From contig NZ_AP018164.1 of NCBI RefSeq assembly GCF_002356315.1, positions 2,480,001-2,544,000 on the forward strand: a DNA stretch of 64,000 bases. Direction: 5' to 3'. Shown here in pieces: positions 19,864 to 31,215 of the stretch. The number at the start of each line of letters is the position of its first letter. Position 1 is the first letter of the stretch. Made by a program: the position numbers and the translations under genes. Below the pieces are notes generated by a model. It searched no databases, was not told the DNA's origin, and saw nothing but the letters and a program-made list of their open reading frames with translations. This stretch comes from Mycobacterium shigaense (GTDB lineage: Bacteria; Actinomycetota; Actinomycetes; Mycobacteriales; Mycobacteriaceae).

Positions 19864-21452
19864 CCGCACCGATTTGGTTGGCCGCACCACCGGAGGTGCA
19901 CTCGACGCTGTTGAGCAGTGGCCCTGGCCCCGGATCTTTGTTGGCGTCAGCAGAAGCGTGGAACTCGTTGAGCGTCGAATATTCGGAGGTGGCCGAGGAA
20001 CTCAGCGCCATGCTGGGGCAGGTCCAGGTCGGAGCTTGGCAGGGGCCGAGCGCGGAGTCGTTCGTCGCTGCCCATGCGCCGTATCTCGCGTGGCTCGAAC
20101 AAGCCAGCGCAGATAGCGCCGCCGCGGCCCTCCAGAATGAGACGGTGGCTGCTGCCTATGTAGCCGCGCTCGCGGCCATGCCGACTCTGCCCGAGCTTGC
20201 CACGAACCATGTGGTTCATGGCGCATTGGTGGCCACCAATTTTTTCGGTATCAACACGATTCCGATTGCAGTCAACGAAGCGGACTACGCGCGCATGTGG
20301 GTTCAGGCCGCCACCACGATGAGTACCTATCAAGCCGTCGCCGGTGCCGCAGTGGCGGCGACACCGCAGACCACTCAGGCGCCGGCCATTGTGACGTCGG
20401 ATTCGCAAACAGACTCTGCCGTGTCCTCGACGCAGTCCGACGCGAACACGTACTCGGAAACCCTGCTGGACAAATTCATCGAGCAATACCTGCAATCCAG
20501 AGGTATTACTTGGGATCCCAACGCCGGCACCCTCAACGGGCTGCCCTACTCGGCGTACACCAATCCGCTGACGGAAATGTATTGGGTGAGGAACACCGTC
20601 ACAGCCATCCAGACCTTTGAGCAGTTCTTCCAGTTGCTGGCGACCAACCCGGAAGCGGCCTTCAGTGGTATCACTCCGGTCAATACCATCGCGTTCGCCG
20701 TCGCGCATCCAGTGATCGCCGCAGTGGTCGCCTCGACACCGCTGTCGTCGCTATCTGCCACCCCCGCCGCCGCGGCAGCCGTGGCGGTGGTGGCCGTGGT
20801 CGCCCTTGTTGACCCGAACGCGTTCTTGCCCGTCGCCCCACCGGCGCCTGTAGAGGCCCTCCTTCCGGCGCCGGCCGCACCCGCCCCGCATGCCGTTGTC
20901 ACGGCGCCGGCACCGGTAACCGCTCCGTCGCCCGTGACCGCGCCTGCGCCGGGCACTGTTTCGGCCACCGCACCGGCGCCGGCGGGGCCACCGGCCGCAG
21001 GCCTCCCGGGATTCGGCTTCCCCTATGTCGTCGCTGTCGGGGGTGGTCCCGGGACCAACTTCGGATCCGGGGCGACGACGAAGGCCAGTGTCCGCTCAAA
21101 GCTGCAGGCGCCGGGCGAGTCCGCTGCGATCGCGACGGCGACGGCCGCGCAGCGGCGGGCACGCAAGCGGCGCCGTGCCCAAATGCACGACCACGGCGAC
21201 GCATTCATGGATGTCGACGTCGAGCCGGACTGGGACGCACCGCCCCCGGAGGAACCGCTGGTGTCCGCGGCGGCCTCGGATCGAGGGTCGGGGCCGTTGG
21301 GGTTTGCCGGGACGGTGAGCAAGGAGACGGCCGCGCAGGCGGCCGGTTTGGCGACGTTGCCCGGAGATGATTTCGGTGATGCGCCCCAAGCGCCGATGCT
21401 GCCCACCACGTGGACGCCCGGGGCGCCCGAGGGGGACCCGCAGGGTAGCTGA
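19860..21452 (+). CDS. PPE family protein, PPE4-like
   Basis: A 530-residue PPE protein. The APPEVHS motif falls within the first 15 residues and WQG (in [10 protein letters not shown]) near residue 58, forming the helical domain that pairs with the PE protein. A segment reading [12 protein letters not shown] matches PPE4 of ESX-3 as recalled. The C-terminal half is Ala/Pro-rich with a basic [10 protein letters not shown] patch, then a tail containing [10 protein letters not shown] and [14 protein letters not shown], also typical of PPE4. In other systems EspG binds the tip of such PPE domains; no espG lies in this locus. Confidence 0.93.
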   Translation: MTAPIWLAAPPEVHSTLLSSGPGPGSLLASAEAWNSLSVEYSEVAEELSAMLGQVQVGAWQGPSAESFVAAHAPYLAWLEQASADSAAAALQNETVAAAYVAALAAMPTLPELATNHVVHGALVATNFFGINTIPIAVNEADYARMWVQAATTMSTYQAVAGAAVAATPQTTQAPAIVTSDSQTDSAVSSTQSDANTYSETLLDKFIEQYLQSRGITWDPNAGTLNGLPYSAYTNPLTEMYWVRNTVTAIQTFEQFFQLLATNPEAAFSGITPVNTIAFAVAHPVIAAVVASTPLSSLSATPAAAAAVAVVAVVALVDPNAFLPVAPPAPVEALLPAPAAPAPHAVVTAPAPVTAPSPVTAPAPGTVSATAPAPAGPPAAGLPGFGFPYVVAVGGGPGTNFGSGATTKASVRSKLQAPGESAAIATATAAQRRARKRRRAQMHDHGDAFMDVDVEPDWDAPPPEEPLVSAAASDRGSGPLGFAGTVSKETAAQAAGLATLPGDDFGDAPQAPMLPTTWTPGAPEGDPQGS

Positions 21453-21499
21453 GTACGCCTGTACCGCAACAGTAATCAATTCACGGAAGGACCTAAGAG

Positions 21500-21793
21500 A
21501 TGAGTTTGTTGGATGCCCATATTCCCCAGCTGGTGGCGTCGCAGTCGGCGTTTGACGCCAAGGCGGGGTTGATGCGGTCCGTCATTGGTCAAGCTGAGCA
21601 AGAGGCCTTGGGGGCACAGGCGTTTCATGCCGGGGAATCGGCGGCCGCGTTTCAGGCCGCGCATGCCCGGTTCGTACAGGCAGCGGCAAAGGTGAACACC
21701 TTGCTCGATATCGCGCAGACCAACCTCGGCGATGCGGCGGGCAGCTACGTGGCCGCTGACGCCGCCGGTGCCGGCAGCTACACCGGCTTCTGA
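21500..21793 (+). CDS. esxG: WXG100-type secreted protein, EsxG-like
   Basis: 97 residues, almost superimposable on EsxG (TB9.8) as recalled: opening MSLLDAHIPQLVASQSAF and ending SYTGF. As in EsxG there is no WXG turn. YVAAD near the C-terminus fits the YxxxD secretion signal carried by one partner of each Esx pair. A GGAAGGA site precedes the ATG. It should form a heterodimer with the next gene product. In canonical ESX-3 this pair works in iron and zinc acquisition. Confidence 0.95.
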   Translation: MSLLDAHIPQLVASQSAFDAKAGLMRSVIGQAEQEALGAQAFHAGESAAAFQAAHARFVQAAAKVNTLLDIAQTNLGDAAGSYVAADAAGAGSYTGF

Positions 21794-21823
21794 GCCGGCT
21801 GAAACAATACGGAAAGGACGATC

Positions 21824-22114
21824 ATGTCGCAGATCCTCTATACCTACCCGGCGATGCTCGCGCATGCGGCTGACATGGCGGGGTACGCGGGCACCTTACA
21901 AAGTTTAGGCTCTGATATCTCGGCTGAGCAGGCCGCCTTGTCGTCGGCCTGGCAGGGTGACACGGGGTTGAGTTATCAAGCGTGGCAGGGCCAGTGGAAT
22001 CAGGCGCTGGAACAACTGGTGTTGGCCTACCAGGCAATGGCAAGCAGCCATGAGAACAACACCACCTCGATGCTGGCTCGCGATCAGGCCGAAGCCGCGA
22101 AGTGGGGCGGCTAG
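21824..22114 (+). CDS. esxH: WXG100-type secreted protein, EsxH-like
   Basis: 96 residues with the WQG turn in [13 protein letters not shown] and an ending EAAKWGG, matching EsxH (TB10.4) closely. AAAGGA precedes the start; the gap from esxG is 30 bases. It is the presumed partner of the EsxG-like protein. In canonical ESX-3 espG3 follows here; instead there are 154 bases with no open frame resembling EspG, then eccA. Confidence 0.95.
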   Translation: MSQILYTYPAMLAHAADMAGYAGTLQSLGSDISAEQAALSSAWQGDTGLSYQAWQGQWNQALEQLVLAYQAMASSHENNTTSMLARDQAEAAKWGG

Positions 22115-22268
22115 TCCCCGTCGGCGAATCACGGCTTGCCAGCGGCGAACACGAACACCAGCAGGTCGGTGCGCCGCTAGAGCCTGGCAGGAGTCAGTAC
22201 TCCGCGTAATTCGTGGTGACCCAATCCATCGGCTTGAACAGCACTATGCCTGAAAGAGAGTGTGAAGC

Positions 22269-24110
22269 GTGGGAAGCGCTGACAGCAGCGTCGTCGTAAC
22301 TCCGCGACCGGCGGCCGCGGTAGATGATGATGTGTTGAGCCGCTTTGCGGCATGTTCCCGGGCGCTTGGACTGAATGTCCATAACCGTAAGCGTCCGGCA
22401 GACCTGGCAGCTGCCCGGTCCGGATTTACCGCGCTTACCCGCATCGCTCACGACCAGTGTGACGCCTGGTTGGGGCAGGCGGCCGCAGGAGATACTTCCA
22501 TCCATGTGCTGGAAGCGATTTCGCGCACCGCGGCGACGCTGGGGCTGCTGCAGCGCCACGCCGAGCTGGTGCCGGGCACCTTGGGATTCCACTACGACAG
22601 CGGTCTGTACCTGCGGTTCCGTGCGACCGAACCCGACGATTTCCACCTCGCTTACGCCGCGGCACTGGCCGACGAAGGCAAATTCGTCGAGGCGTACAAA
22701 CTAGTCGGCGACATCACGGAGCGGCGACCGAGATCACGGGAGGCCCGCTGGATCGCGGCCACCATCAACTACCGCGCGGAGCGCTGGTCGGACGTGGTCA
22801 AGCTGTTGTCGCCGATCGTCAACGATCCCGGTCTCGACGAGCAGTTCAGACACGCCGTCCGGATAGCCCTGGGGATCGCGCTCGCCAGGCTGGGCATGTT
22901 TGCCGCGGCGCTGGCTTACCTGGAGGAACCCGACGGTGCGGTCGCTGTGGCCGCGGTGGACGGAGCGCTGGCCAAGGCGCTGGCATTGCGCGCGGAGGGT
23001 GACGAGGACACCGCCCGCGAGGTGCTGCAGGACCTCTATGCCGCGAACCCGGAAAACGCACAGGTCGCAGAGGCGTTGGGGGATTCCAGTTTCGGGATCG
23101 TGCCCACGACCGAGGACCGCATCGGCGCCCGCACCGATCCGTGGGACCCGGCCACCGAACCCGAGCCCGGCGATTTCATCGACCCCGCGGCCCATGAACG
23201 TAAAGCCTTGCTGCTGGCCGACGCTGAGCGTGAGCTCGATGAGTTCATCGGGTTGGAGAAAGTCAAAGACCAGGTAGCGCGCCTCAAGAGCGCGGTCGCC
23301 ATGGAATTGGTGCGCAAAGCACGCGGCCTTGAGGTGGCGCGGCGCACCCACCACCTCGTCTTCACCGGTCCGCCCGGGACTGGCAAGACGACCATCGCCC
23401 GTGTCGTCGCGAAAATCTATTGCGGCCTCGGACTTTTGAAGAAAGAGAACGTCCGCGAGGTGCATCGCGCCGATTTGATCGGCCAGCACATCGGGGAGAC
23501 CGAGGCCAAGACGAACGCGATCATCGACAGCGCGTTGGACGGGGTGTTGTTCCTCGACGAGGCCTATGCGCTGGTGGCCACCGGGGCCAAGAACGACTTC
23601 GGGCTGGTGGCCATCGACACGTTGCTCGCCCGGATGGAGAACGACCGCGATCGGCTGGTGGTCATCATCGCGGGCTACCGCGCGGACTTGGATCGGTTCC
23701 TGGACACGAATCAGGGTCTGCGATCGCGGTTCACCCGCACCATCGACTTCCCCTCTTATCAACCGGCCGAGCTGATCGAGATCGCCAATTTCATGGCCAA
23801 GAAACGCGACGGCGTGTTCGAACAGTCAGCGCTCGACGACCTGCAGAAGTTGTTCGCCCATCTGGCCACCACGACGAATCCTGATTCGGCCGGGGTCGAA
23901 CGCCGTGGTCTGGACATCGCCGGTAACGGCCGGTTCGTCCGCAACGTCGTCGAAAAGTCGGAAGAAGAGCGTGAATTCAGGCTGGATCATTCCGAACATT
24001 CACAAACAGGTGAATTCACCGACGAGGAGCTGATCACGATCACTGCTACCGACGTCGCCAACGCCGTGCCGGCGCTGTTGGAGGGTCTGCGGCTGGGGAC
24101 CCCCGCATGA
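22269..24110 (+). CDS. eccA: ESX cytosolic AAA+ ATPase EccA (EccA3-type)
   Basis: 613 residues. The N-terminal half is a TPR-like helical region; the C-terminal half is a CbxX/CfqX AAA+ ATPase with Walker A GPPGTGKT at 367-374 and Walker B LFLDEA near 430. Many segments match EccA3 as recalled (for example AAARSGF and HDQCDAW near the N-terminus and GQHIGETEAK after Walker A), so the assignment to the ESX-3 branch is strong. EccA is thought to recycle EspG-PE-PPE complexes before secretion, which makes the lack of espG here striking. GTG start; the end overlaps eccB by four bases. Confidence 0.95.
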   Translation: MGSADSSVVVTPRPAAAVDDDVLSRFAACSRALGLNVHNRKRPADLAAARSGFTALTRIAHDQCDAWLGQAAAGDTSIHVLEAISRTAATLGLLQRHAELVPGTLGFHYDSGLYLRFRATEPDDFHLAYAAALADEGKFVEAYKLVGDITERRPRSREARWIAATINYRAERWSDVVKLLSPIVNDPGLDEQFRHAVRIALGIALARLGMFAAALAYLEEPDGAVAVAAVDGALAKALALRAEGDEDTAREVLQDLYAANPENAQVAEALGDSSFGIVPTTEDRIGARTDPWDPATEPEPGDFIDPAAHERKALLLADAERELDEFIGLEKVKDQVARLKSAVAMELVRKARGLEVARRTHHLVFTGPPGTGKTTIARVVAKIYCGLGLLKKENVREVHRADLIGQHIGETEAKTNAIIDSALDGVLFLDEAYALVATGAKNDFGLVAIDTLLARMENDRDRLVVIIAGYRADLDRFLDTNQGLRSRFTRTIDFPSYQPAELIEIANFMAKKRDGVFEQSALDDLQKLFAHLATTTNPDSAGVERRGLDIAGNGRFVRNVVEKSEEEREFRLDHSEHSQTGEFTDEELITITATDVANAVPALLEGLRLGTPA

Positions 24111-25687
24111 CCTATCCAGAGTCACCCGAAGAACGGCGCACGTTCGCGTCGCGTACCCCGTCTAACGACAACCCCGACAAGGTCGTCTACCGGCGCGGCT
24201 TCGTCACCCGTCACCAGGTCAGTGGTTGGCGATTCACCGTGCGCCGCATCGCTTCTGGCATCGCTCTGCACGACACCCGGATGCTCGTCGACCCGCTACG
24301 CACCCAGACGCGTGCGGTGTTGATTGGCGCGCTGGCCCTGGTCACCGCGCTCGCGGGCTGCTTCGTGTTCTCGCTGATCCGGCCGAACGGGTCGGCGGCC
24401 AACAATCCGGTACTGGCCGACCAGGCGACTGCCGCCTTGTACGTAAGGGTGGGCGACGAACTGCATCCGGTGCTGAACTTGACCTCGGCCCGGCTTATCG
24501 CGGGTCGGCCGGTCAACCCCACGCAGGTGAGAAGCACTGAGCTGGACAAGTTTCCACGCGGCAACCTGATCGGTATTCCGGGAGCGCCCGAACGGTTGGT
24601 CCAAAGCGCCGATAGGGACGCCAACTGGACGGTGTGCGATGCCGCCGGTGGTCCGGCAGCCGGGGTCACCGTGATCGCCGGAGTTCCCGACAGCACCGGC
24701 AGCCGCGCCGCGGTGCTGGGCGCCGGGCGCGCGGTGCTGGTGAGCAGCGCCAACAGCACCTGGCTACTGTGGGATGGCCGGCGCAGCCGGGTCGACCTCG
24801 CCGACCATGCGGTGACCGGCGCGTTGGGCCTCGGCACCGACGTACCCGCACCGCGGCCGATCGCCGTCGGCTTGTTCAATGCGATCCCCGAGGCGCCGCC
24901 GCTGTCCGCGCCGGCCATCGCGGAGGCCGGAAGCCTGCCACGGTACGGCCTACCGGCACCCGCACCGATAGGCGCGGTGGTCGAATCCTATGCACTGCAA
25001 GGCGGTTCCGCCGGCGGCGTGATCTACTACGCGGTGCTGCCCGACGGCCTGCAGCCGATCTCCCCAGTATTGGCCGCCGTGCTGCGGAACTCGAACTCCT
25101 ACGGCCTCGATCAGCCACCGCGGCTGAGCGCCGATCAGGTTGCCAGGGCACCGGTTTCGCGGGCGCTGGACGCCGGCCGTTATCCCGATCAGCGGGTCAG
25201 CCTCGTCGATGCCGTCCATGACCCGGTCACCTGCGCGTACTGGAGCAAGGCCGCCGGGGCCAGCACGAATTCGCTGACGCTGCTATCCGGTTCGGCTCTT
25301 CCGATTCCGGAACGCCTGCACACCGAGGATCTGGTCGCGGCCGGTACCGAGGGCACCGCCAGGCGCGTCGCGATCACCCCCGGAGCCGGGTACTTCGCCC
25401 AAGCCGTCGGGCAAAACTCGGTGTCACCGACCGGTGGATCGCTTTTCTGGATCGCCGACACCGGCGTCCGCTACGGCATCGACAACGAAGCCACCGGGAG
25501 CGGGGCCGGACCAGCCAAAACCGCTGAGGTTCTTGGTCTGAAGCCGCCGCCGACCCCGATTCCCTGGTCCATCCTGTCGTTATACGCGCCCGGGCCGACG
25601 TTGTCGCGGGACGACGCGTTGCTCGCCCACGACGGCCTGGCGCCAGACTCTCGACCAGGTCGCATTTCAGCCGAAGGGCAAAACTGA
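24107..25687 (+). CDS. eccB: ESX membrane component EccB (EccB3-type)
   Basis: 526 residues, close to the 538 recalled for EccB3. A cytosolic N-terminus ([15 protein letters not shown]) is followed by one membrane helix (about residues 66-88) and a large periplasmic domain with conserved Cys residues ([16 protein letters not shown]). EccB, C, D and E form the core inner-membrane channel. The ATG overlaps the eccA stop (ATGA) and its own stop overlaps eccC (TGATG), so the three are coupled. Confidence 0.95.
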   Translation: MTYPESPEERRTFASRTPSNDNPDKVVYRRGFVTRHQVSGWRFTVRRIASGIALHDTRMLVDPLRTQTRAVLIGALALVTALAGCFVFSLIRPNGSAANNPVLADQATAALYVRVGDELHPVLNLTSARLIAGRPVNPTQVRSTELDKFPRGNLIGIPGAPERLVQSADRDANWTVCDAAGGPAAGVTVIAGVPDSTGSRAAVLGAGRAVLVSSANSTWLLWDGRRSRVDLADHAVTGALGLGTDVPAPRPIAVGLFNAIPEAPPLSAPAIAEAGSLPRYGLPAPAPIGAVVESYALQGGSAGGVIYYAVLPDGLQPISPVLAAVLRNSNSYGLDQPPRLSADQVARAPVSRALDAGRYPDQRVSLVDAVHDPVTCAYWSKAAGASTNSLTLLSGSALPIPERLHTEDLVAAGTEGTARRVAITPGAGYFAQAVGQNSVSPTGGSLFWIADTGVRYGIDNEATGSGAGPAKTAEVLGLKPPPTPIPWSILSLYAPGPTLSRDDALLAHDGLAPDSRPGRISAEGQN

Positions 25688-28600
25688 TGAGCCGTTTGAT
25701 CTTCGAGGCCCGCCGGCGGCTGCCGGTGCCGGTCACCCGTAAGGGCAGCATCGGCATCGAAGCGCCGCCGGAATTACCCCGGGTGATTCCGCCGTCGCTG
25801 CTGCGGCGGGCGCTGCCGGTGATCATCGTGGTCCTGATCGTCGGCATGATCATCGCACTAGTGGCCACCGGCATTCGGCTCATCTCTCCGCAGACGCTGT
25901 TCTTCCCTTTCGTGTTGTTGCTGGCGGCCACGGCCTTCTTCCGCGGGAACGACAACAAGACGCGCGCCGAAGAAGTCGACGCCGAGCGGGCTGACTACTT
26001 GCGGTACCTGTCGACGATCCGGGACAACGTCCGGGCCCAGGCCGCTGCGCAACGCGCCGCCGCCGAATGGTCACACCCCGAGCCGGCGGCGCTGGCCGTC
26101 ATACCCGGGTCGCGTCGACAATGGGAACGCGACCCGCAAGACCTTGATTTCCTGGTCGTGCGCGCCGGCTTGCGGACGGTAGCGCTGGAGACGACGCTGA
26201 GGGTCCACGACACCGCCGACGAGATTGACCTGGAACCTTTGTCGCACAGCGCATTACGCAGCCTGCTGGATACTCAGCGCACGCTTCGCGACACGCCGAG
26301 CGGCATCGATCTGGCCAGGGTTTCACGGATCACGGTGCTTGGTGATCCCGAGGAGGTACGCGCGGCGTTGCGTTCCTGGATCGCCCAAGCGGTGACGTGG
26401 CACGACCCGACCGTCCTGGGCATCGCAGTGGCCACCCCCGATCTCGACACGCCGGAATGGTCATGGCTGAAGTGGTTGCCGCACGTCGACGTGCCGGACG
26501 AGTTCGACGGTGTCGGCCCGGCCCGTTACCTGTCCACCAGGCCCGAGGAGCTCGAGGCCCTGATTGGACCGACGCTGGCCGACCGCCCGGCATTCGGCAG
26601 TGCGTCGCCTGACGCGTTGCGGCACTTGGTGGTCATCGTCGACGATCCGGGTTTCGACCTTGATGGTTCGCCCCTGGCGACGGGCCGGGCCGGAGTCACC
26701 ATCGTGCACCGATCGACCGCCCCGCCACATCGCGAACAGTATGCAGATCCCGAACGGCCGATCCTGCGCGTCGCCGGCGGGGTGATCGATCGTTGGCAGA
26801 ACGGGGACTGGCAGCGCTATTTCGACAGCGCCGACCGCCTGAGCACCGATGCCGCCGCCCACGTCGCGCGTCAACTGTCTCGTTGGGACTCCAATCCCAC
26901 CCACAGTGGTCTGCAGTCGTCCGCCTCCCGAGGTGCGACTTTCAGCACGCTGCTGGGAATACCGGATGCGTCCCGGCTTGATGTCCCGACGCTGTGGGCA
27001 CCGCGGCACCGCGACGATGAGTTGCGGGTTCCGATCGGCGTGACCGCGAACGGCGACCCCCTGATCTTCGACCTCAAGGACGAGGCGGAGGGCGGCATGG
27101 GGCCGCACGGCCTGATGATCGGTATGACCGGGTCGGGCAAGTCGCAGACCCTGATGTCGATTCTGTTGTCGCTGTTGACGACTCACTCCGCTGACCGGCT
27201 GATCGTGATCTATGCGGACTTCAAGGGTGAGGCCGGGGCCGACATCTTCCGTAATTTCCCGCAGGTCGTCGCGGTGATCTCGAACCTGGCCGAGAAGAAG
27301 TCGCTGGCCGACCGGTTCGCCGACACCCTGCGCGGCGAGGTAGCACGCCGGGAAGTGATCCTGCGGGACGCCGGTCGCCGCGTCCAGGGCAGCGCGTTCA
27401 ACTCGGTTACCGAGTACGAAAACGCTCAGGCATCCGGCGCGCCGGGCGCCGCAGATCTCCCGCCGATCCCGACGCTGTTCGTGGTCGCCGACGAGTTCAC
27501 CCTGATGCTGGCCGACCACCCGGAGTATGCCGAGCTTTTCGACTACGTCGCACGTAAGGGCCGGTCGTTCCGCATCCACATCCTATTCGCGTCGCAGACG
27601 CTGGACGTGGGCAAGATCAAGGACATCGACAAGAACACCTCCTACCGAATCGGGTTGAAGGTGGCGAGCCCTTCGGTATCACGCCAGATCATCGGCGTGG
27701 ACGACGCCTACCACATCGAATCCGGCAAGGACCACAAGGGCGTGGGCTTCCTGTTGCCGGCCCCTGGCGCCACGCCGATCAAATTCCGCAGTACTTACGT
27801 CGACGGCATCTACGATCCGCCGCGTCAAGCGAAAACGCTTGTGGTGCATGCGGGTCCCGAAGCGAAGGTGTTCACCGCCAGCCGGGTGGAGCCGGATCTG
27901 ACCACGGTGATCACGACCAACGGCCACGAAGAACCGGATGTACCGGCGCGAAAGTTGGTCACCACCATCGGCGATCAGCTCGCGCGCTTTGGCCCGCGCG
28001 CACCGGAACTCTGGCTGCCACCGCTCGACGACGTGATCCCCCTCGGCGCGCTGCTGTCCCGCACGACGTTGCAGCCGGGGGAGTGGCAGTGGCCGCTGGG
28101 CGAAATCGACAAACCATTCGAGATGCGCCGCGACCCGCTGGTGTTTGATGCACTGTCGTCGGCCGCTAACCTGGTGATCCATGGTGGGGCAAAGTCCGGG
28201 AAATCGACTTCCCTGCAGACGTTTATCTTGTCGGCAGCAAGCCTGCACTCGCCCCGCGAGGTGAGTTTCTACGTCCTCGACTACGGCGGCGGACAGCTGC
28301 GGGCGTTGGAGGAGCTGGCGCACGTCGGCAGCGTGGCCTCGCCGCTGGAACCGGAGCGCATCCGTCGCACCTTCGGAGAGCTCGAGCAGCTGTTGCGGTC
28401 GCGTCAGCAACAGGAATTATCTCGGGACCGCCAACGCGCCAATGACGAATTCGGCCGCGTCTTCCTGGTCATCGACAACCTGTATGCCTTCAGCCGGGAT
28501 AACACCGATCAATTCAACACGCGCAATCCCTTATTGGCCAAGGTGACCGAACTTGTCAACGTCGGACTTGCCTACGGTATCCACGTGGTCATCACCACTC

Positions 28601-29646
28601 CCAGCTGGCTGGAGGTGCCGCTGGCCATGCGCGACGGCCTTGGGCTGCGACTGGAGCTGAAGTTGCACGACTCGCGTGACAGCAATGTCCGGCTGCCGGG
28701 CGCGCTGCATCGTCCCGCCGATGCGGTGCCCGCCGACCAACCGGGGCGTGGGTTGACGCCGGCTGCCGAGCACTTCCTCTTCGCGGCACCCGAATTGGAC
28801 CAGGTTGCCGCCATCAATGCACGCCATCCCGGCGTCGCGGCGCCGCCGGTGCGGTTGCTTCCCACCAACCTGGCGCCGGCCGCGGTCCGCCCGCTGTATC
28901 GGGGCGCCGACCGAATCGTGGTCGGCCAGCGCGAAGAAGACTTGGCCGCAGTCGAACTCGATTTCGCCGAGAACCCGTTGCTATTGGTCCTGGGCGATAC
29001 GAAATCCGGCAAGACCACCCTGCTGCGGCACATCATCCGTACCATTCGAGACAACTCCACGCCGGACCAGGTCGCGTTCACCGTGCTGGACCGCCGGTTG
29101 CATCTCGTCGACGAGCCGCTGTTTCCCGACAACGAGTACACCGCCAACATCGACCGGGTGATCCCGGTGATCCTCGGGCTGTCCTCGCTCATCGAGAAGA
29201 GGCGACCTCCGGCAGGGCTCTCGGCGGCCCAGCTGGCCGCCTGGTCGTTCGAAGGCCACACGCACTACTTGATCATCGACGACGTCGACCAAATACCGGA
29301 TGCTCCGCTGCAGACGGGTCCGTATATCGGGCAGCGGACGTGGACCCCGCTGATCGGGCTGCTATCGCAGGCCGGCGACCTTGGACTGCGGGTCATCGTC
29401 ACTGCCCGCGCATCTGGAGCCGCCCACGCCCTGCTGACCAGCCCGTTACTGCGCCGGTTCAGCGACCTGCAGGCAACCACATTGCTGTTGTCGGGCAACC
29501 CAGTCGACGGCGGCAAGATTCGTGGTCAGCGCTTCGATCGGTTGCCTGCCGGCCGGGGAATCCTGCTCGGCGACACCGACGCCCCGACTTACGTGCAGTT
29601 GGTCAACCCGCTAGTCGACGAAAGTGTTGGCGTTGATGGGCTATGA
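25687..29646 (+). CDS. eccC: ESX motor ATPase EccC, single-chain (EccC3-type)
   Basis: 1319 residues. Two membrane helices near residues 40-80 are followed by three FtsK/SpoIIIE-type ATPase domains. Walker A motifs: GMTGSGKS (479-486), GGAKSGKS (833-840) and GDTKSGKT (1103-1110). Walker B-like strands are [15 protein letters not shown] and YLIIDDVD. All three look intact, unlike the mycosin of the same operon. It recognises Esx/PE C-terminal signals and drives secretion. Sequence is close to EccC3 throughout. In canonical ESX-3 the PE-PPE-esx-espG genes follow; here 144 bases lead straight to eccD. Confidence 0.95.
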   Translation: MSRLIFEARRRLPVPVTRKGSIGIEAPPELPRVIPPSLLRRALPVIIVVLIVGMIIALVATGIRLISPQTLFFPFVLLLAATAFFRGNDNKTRAEEVDAERADYLRYLSTIRDNVRAQAAAQRAAAEWSHPEPAALAVIPGSRRQWERDPQDLDFLVVRAGLRTVALETTLRVHDTADEIDLEPLSHSALRSLLDTQRTLRDTPSGIDLARVSRITVLGDPEEVRAALRSWIAQAVTWHDPTVLGIAVATPDLDTPEWSWLKWLPHVDVPDEFDGVGPARYLSTRPEELEALIGPTLADRPAFGSASPDALRHLVVIVDDPGFDLDGSPLATGRAGVTIVHRSTAPPHREQYADPERPILRVAGGVIDRWQNGDWQRYFDSADRLSTDAAAHVARQLSRWDSNPTHSGLQSSASRGATFSTLLGIPDASRLDVPTLWAPRHRDDELRVPIGVTANGDPLIFDLKDEAEGGMGPHGLMIGMTGSGKSQTLMSILLSLLTTHSADRLIVIYADFKGEAGADIFRNFPQVVAVISNLAEKKSLADRFADTLRGEVARREVILRDAGRRVQGSAFNSVTEYENAQASGAPGAADLPPIPTLFVVADEFTLMLADHPEYAELFDYVARKGRSFRIHILFASQTLDVGKIKDIDKNTSYRIGLKVASPSVSRQIIGVDDAYHIESGKDHKGVGFLLPAPGATPIKFRSTYVDGIYDPPRQAKTLVVHAGPEAKVFTASRVEPDLTTVITTNGHEEPDVPARKLVTTIGDQLARFGPRAPELWLPPLDDVIPLGALLSRTTLQPGEWQWPLGEIDKPFEMRRDPLVFDALSSAANLVIHGGAKSGKSTSLQTFILSAASLHSPREVSFYVLDYGGGQLRALEELAHVGSVASPLEPERIRRTFGELEQLLRSRQQQELSRDRQRANDEFGRVFLVIDNLYAFSRDNTDQFNTRNPLLAKVTELVNVGLAYGIHVVITTPSWLEVPLAMRDGLGLRLELKLHDSRDSNVRLPGALHRPADAVPADQPGRGLTPAAEHFLFAAPELDQVAAINARHPGVAAPPVRLLPTNLAPAAVRPLYRGADRIVVGQREEDLAAVELDFAENPLLLVLGDTKSGKTTLLRHIIRTIRDNSTPDQVAFTVLDRRLHLVDEPLFPDNEYTANIDRVIPVILGLSSLIEKRRPPAGLSAAQLAAWSFEGHTHYLIIDDVDQIPDAPLQTGPYIGQRTWTPLIGLLSQAGDLGLRVIVTARASGAAHALLTSPLLRRFSDLQATTLLLSGNPVDGGKIRGQRFDRLPAGRGILLGDTDAPTYVQLVNPLVDESVGVDGL

Positions 29647-29780
29647 GTTTGGCCGGCAGCAGTATTGGTCATCGCACCGCTCCTGCGGACCAGGGTGTGC
29701 GGTGCCGGAATCATCCCAATGTGCAACGGCAATCGTTGTCTGTGAAGGAGAAAGTGATCTCATGTGCCGCCAACGAGTGA
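29643..29780 (+). CDS. Possible 45-codon ORF coupled to the eccC stop
   Basis: ATG overlaps the eccC stop (ATGA), and the frame runs 45 codons to TGA at 29780. The peptide starts [10 protein letters not shown] and has no motif I recognise. It occupies the spot where the PE-PPE-esxG-esxH-espG block would be in standard ESX-3. It may be a scar of the lost genes or a chance frame; conservation in relatives would decide. Confidence 0.25.
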   Translation: MSLAGSSIGHRTAPADQGVRCRNHPNVQRQSLSVKEKVISCAANE

Positions 29781-29791
29781 GGAGTCGCTGA
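29762..29791 (+). CDS. Nine-residue mini-ORF immediately ahead of eccD
   Basis: ATG at 29762 follows AAGGAGAAAGTGATCTC and encodes MCRQRVRSR. Its TGA overlaps the eccD ATG (TGATG). It could let ribosomes re-initiate on eccD. Real translation is unproven. Confidence 0.3.
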   Translation: MCRQRVRSR

Positions 29792-31215
29792 TGTCGAGTG
29801 CCGTGGTGCCTATTGTGCGGGTCGCCGTCCTCGCGGACAGTAGGCTGACCGAGATAGCGTTGCCCGCGGAGTTGCCGCTCCGCGAAATCCTGCCAGCGGT
29901 AAAGCGCTTGGCGATTCCTGCGGTATCCGAGGACGAGACCGGTGACGGCAGTAGTGGCACCGAGCCGGCAACACCGGCTCTGCTCAGCCTCGCTCCGGTC
30001 GGCGGCGCCCCGTTCAGCCTGGATGCGAGTCTGGGGACGGTCGGAGTCGTGGACGGTGATTTGTTGACCTTGCAGCCGGTCCCCGCCGGACCGGCCGCGC
30101 CCGGCATCGTGGAGGACATCGCAGACGCGGCGGTGATCTTCTCGACATCACGGCTGAGGCCGTGGGGGCCCGCCCATATCCAACGTGCCGCGCTGGCGGC
30201 AATCGTCGGGTTGGTCTGGGTGGCAACCGGACTGGGCGTTACCCACCGGGCCGTCACGGGTACGGCGGCCGGGCTGTTCGCCGTCGGCGTCATCGCCGTT
30301 CTCACGGCGTTGGCGGGCCTGGTGATACGAGCGCCTCGAGGCGGCGCGGTGTTGTCGGCGACCGCACTGGTGCCCATCGCGGCGGCGCTGGCGTTGGTGG
30401 TCCCGGGCAGGTTCGGACCGGCGCAGGTGACGCTGGCCGCCGCGGGAGTGACCGCATGGTCGCTCATCAGTCTGCTTCTTCGGCGCCGCGAAGCCAGCAG
30501 CTTCGTCGGATTCTTCACCGCGACGACGGTGCTGGGCGCAGGTGTGCTGTTGGCTGCCGGTGCGGAATCGTTGTGGCGGCTACCGCTGCTGACCCTCGGC
30601 GCGGGACTGATCCTGGTGGCGTTACTGATCACCGTCGAGGCACCGCAATTGTCCGCGCTGTGGGCGCGTTTCCCGTTGCCGGCCATCCCGGCGCCCGGGG
30701 ATCCCACGCCGTCCGCGCCGTCATTGCGGGTGCTTGAAGACCTGCCGCGGCGGGTGCGGATCAGCGACGCCCATCAAACGGGATTCATCGCCGGGGCCGT
30801 ACTGCTCAGTGTGATCGGCTCCGTCGCGATCGCTTTGCGGCCCGAAACGCTGTCCGCCTGGGGCTGGTACGTGGTGGCCGCCACCGCGGCCGCGGCCGCG
30901 CTGCGTGCCCGGATTTGGGACTCCGCCGCCGCCAAGGCGTGGTTGCTTGCCCAGCCTTACTTGATCACCGTGGTGCTTGCGGTCGTCTACACCTCGACCG
31001 GGCGGTACCTGGCCGGGCTGATCGCCGCGGTGGTGGCGGCGGTATTGGTAGCGGCATGGGTAGTGGCGGCTCTGAACCCGACAATCGCGTCCCCTGAGAG
31101 CTACTCGCTGCCGGTGCGGAGGCTGCTGGGATTCGTCGCGTCGGGAATCGATGCGTCGCTGATCCCGGTGATCGCTTACCTGGTCGGCCTCTTCAGTTTG
31201 GTGCTTAATCGATGA
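29791..31215 (+). CDS. eccD: ESX membrane channel protein EccD (EccD3-type)
   Basis: 474 residues from the chosen ATG, against about 472 for EccD3. A ubiquitin-like cytosolic domain (about 1-90, with VRVAVLADSRLTEIALP) is followed by roughly eleven membrane helices. The conserved inter-helix segment LEDLPRRVRISDAHQ and the end LVGLFSLVLNR match EccD3 as recalled. ATG at 29791 was preferred over the in-frame GTG at 29764 because GAGGAG lies seven bases upstream and the homologous N-terminus begins here. Its stop overlaps mycP by four bases. Confidence 0.93.
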   Translation: MSSAVVPIVRVAVLADSRLTEIALPAELPLREILPAVKRLAIPAVSEDETGDGSSGTEPATPALLSLAPVGGAPFSLDASLGTVGVVDGDLLTLQPVPAGPAAPGIVEDIADAAVIFSTSRLRPWGPAHIQRAALAAIVGLVWVATGLGVTHRAVTGTAAGLFAVGVIAVLTALAGLVIRAPRGGAVLSATALVPIAAALALVVPGRFGPAQVTLAAAGVTAWSLISLLLRRREASSFVGFFTATTVLGAGVLLAAGAESLWRLPLLTLGAGLILVALLITVEAPQLSALWARFPLPAIPAPGDPTPSAPSLRVLEDLPRRVRISDAHQTGFIAGAVLLSVIGSVAIALRPETLSAWGWYVVAATAAAAALRARIWDSAAAKAWLLAQPYLITVVLAVVYTSTGRYLAGLIAAVVAAVLVAAWVVAALNPTIASPESYSLPVRRLLGFVASGIDASLIPVIAYLVGLFSLVLNR

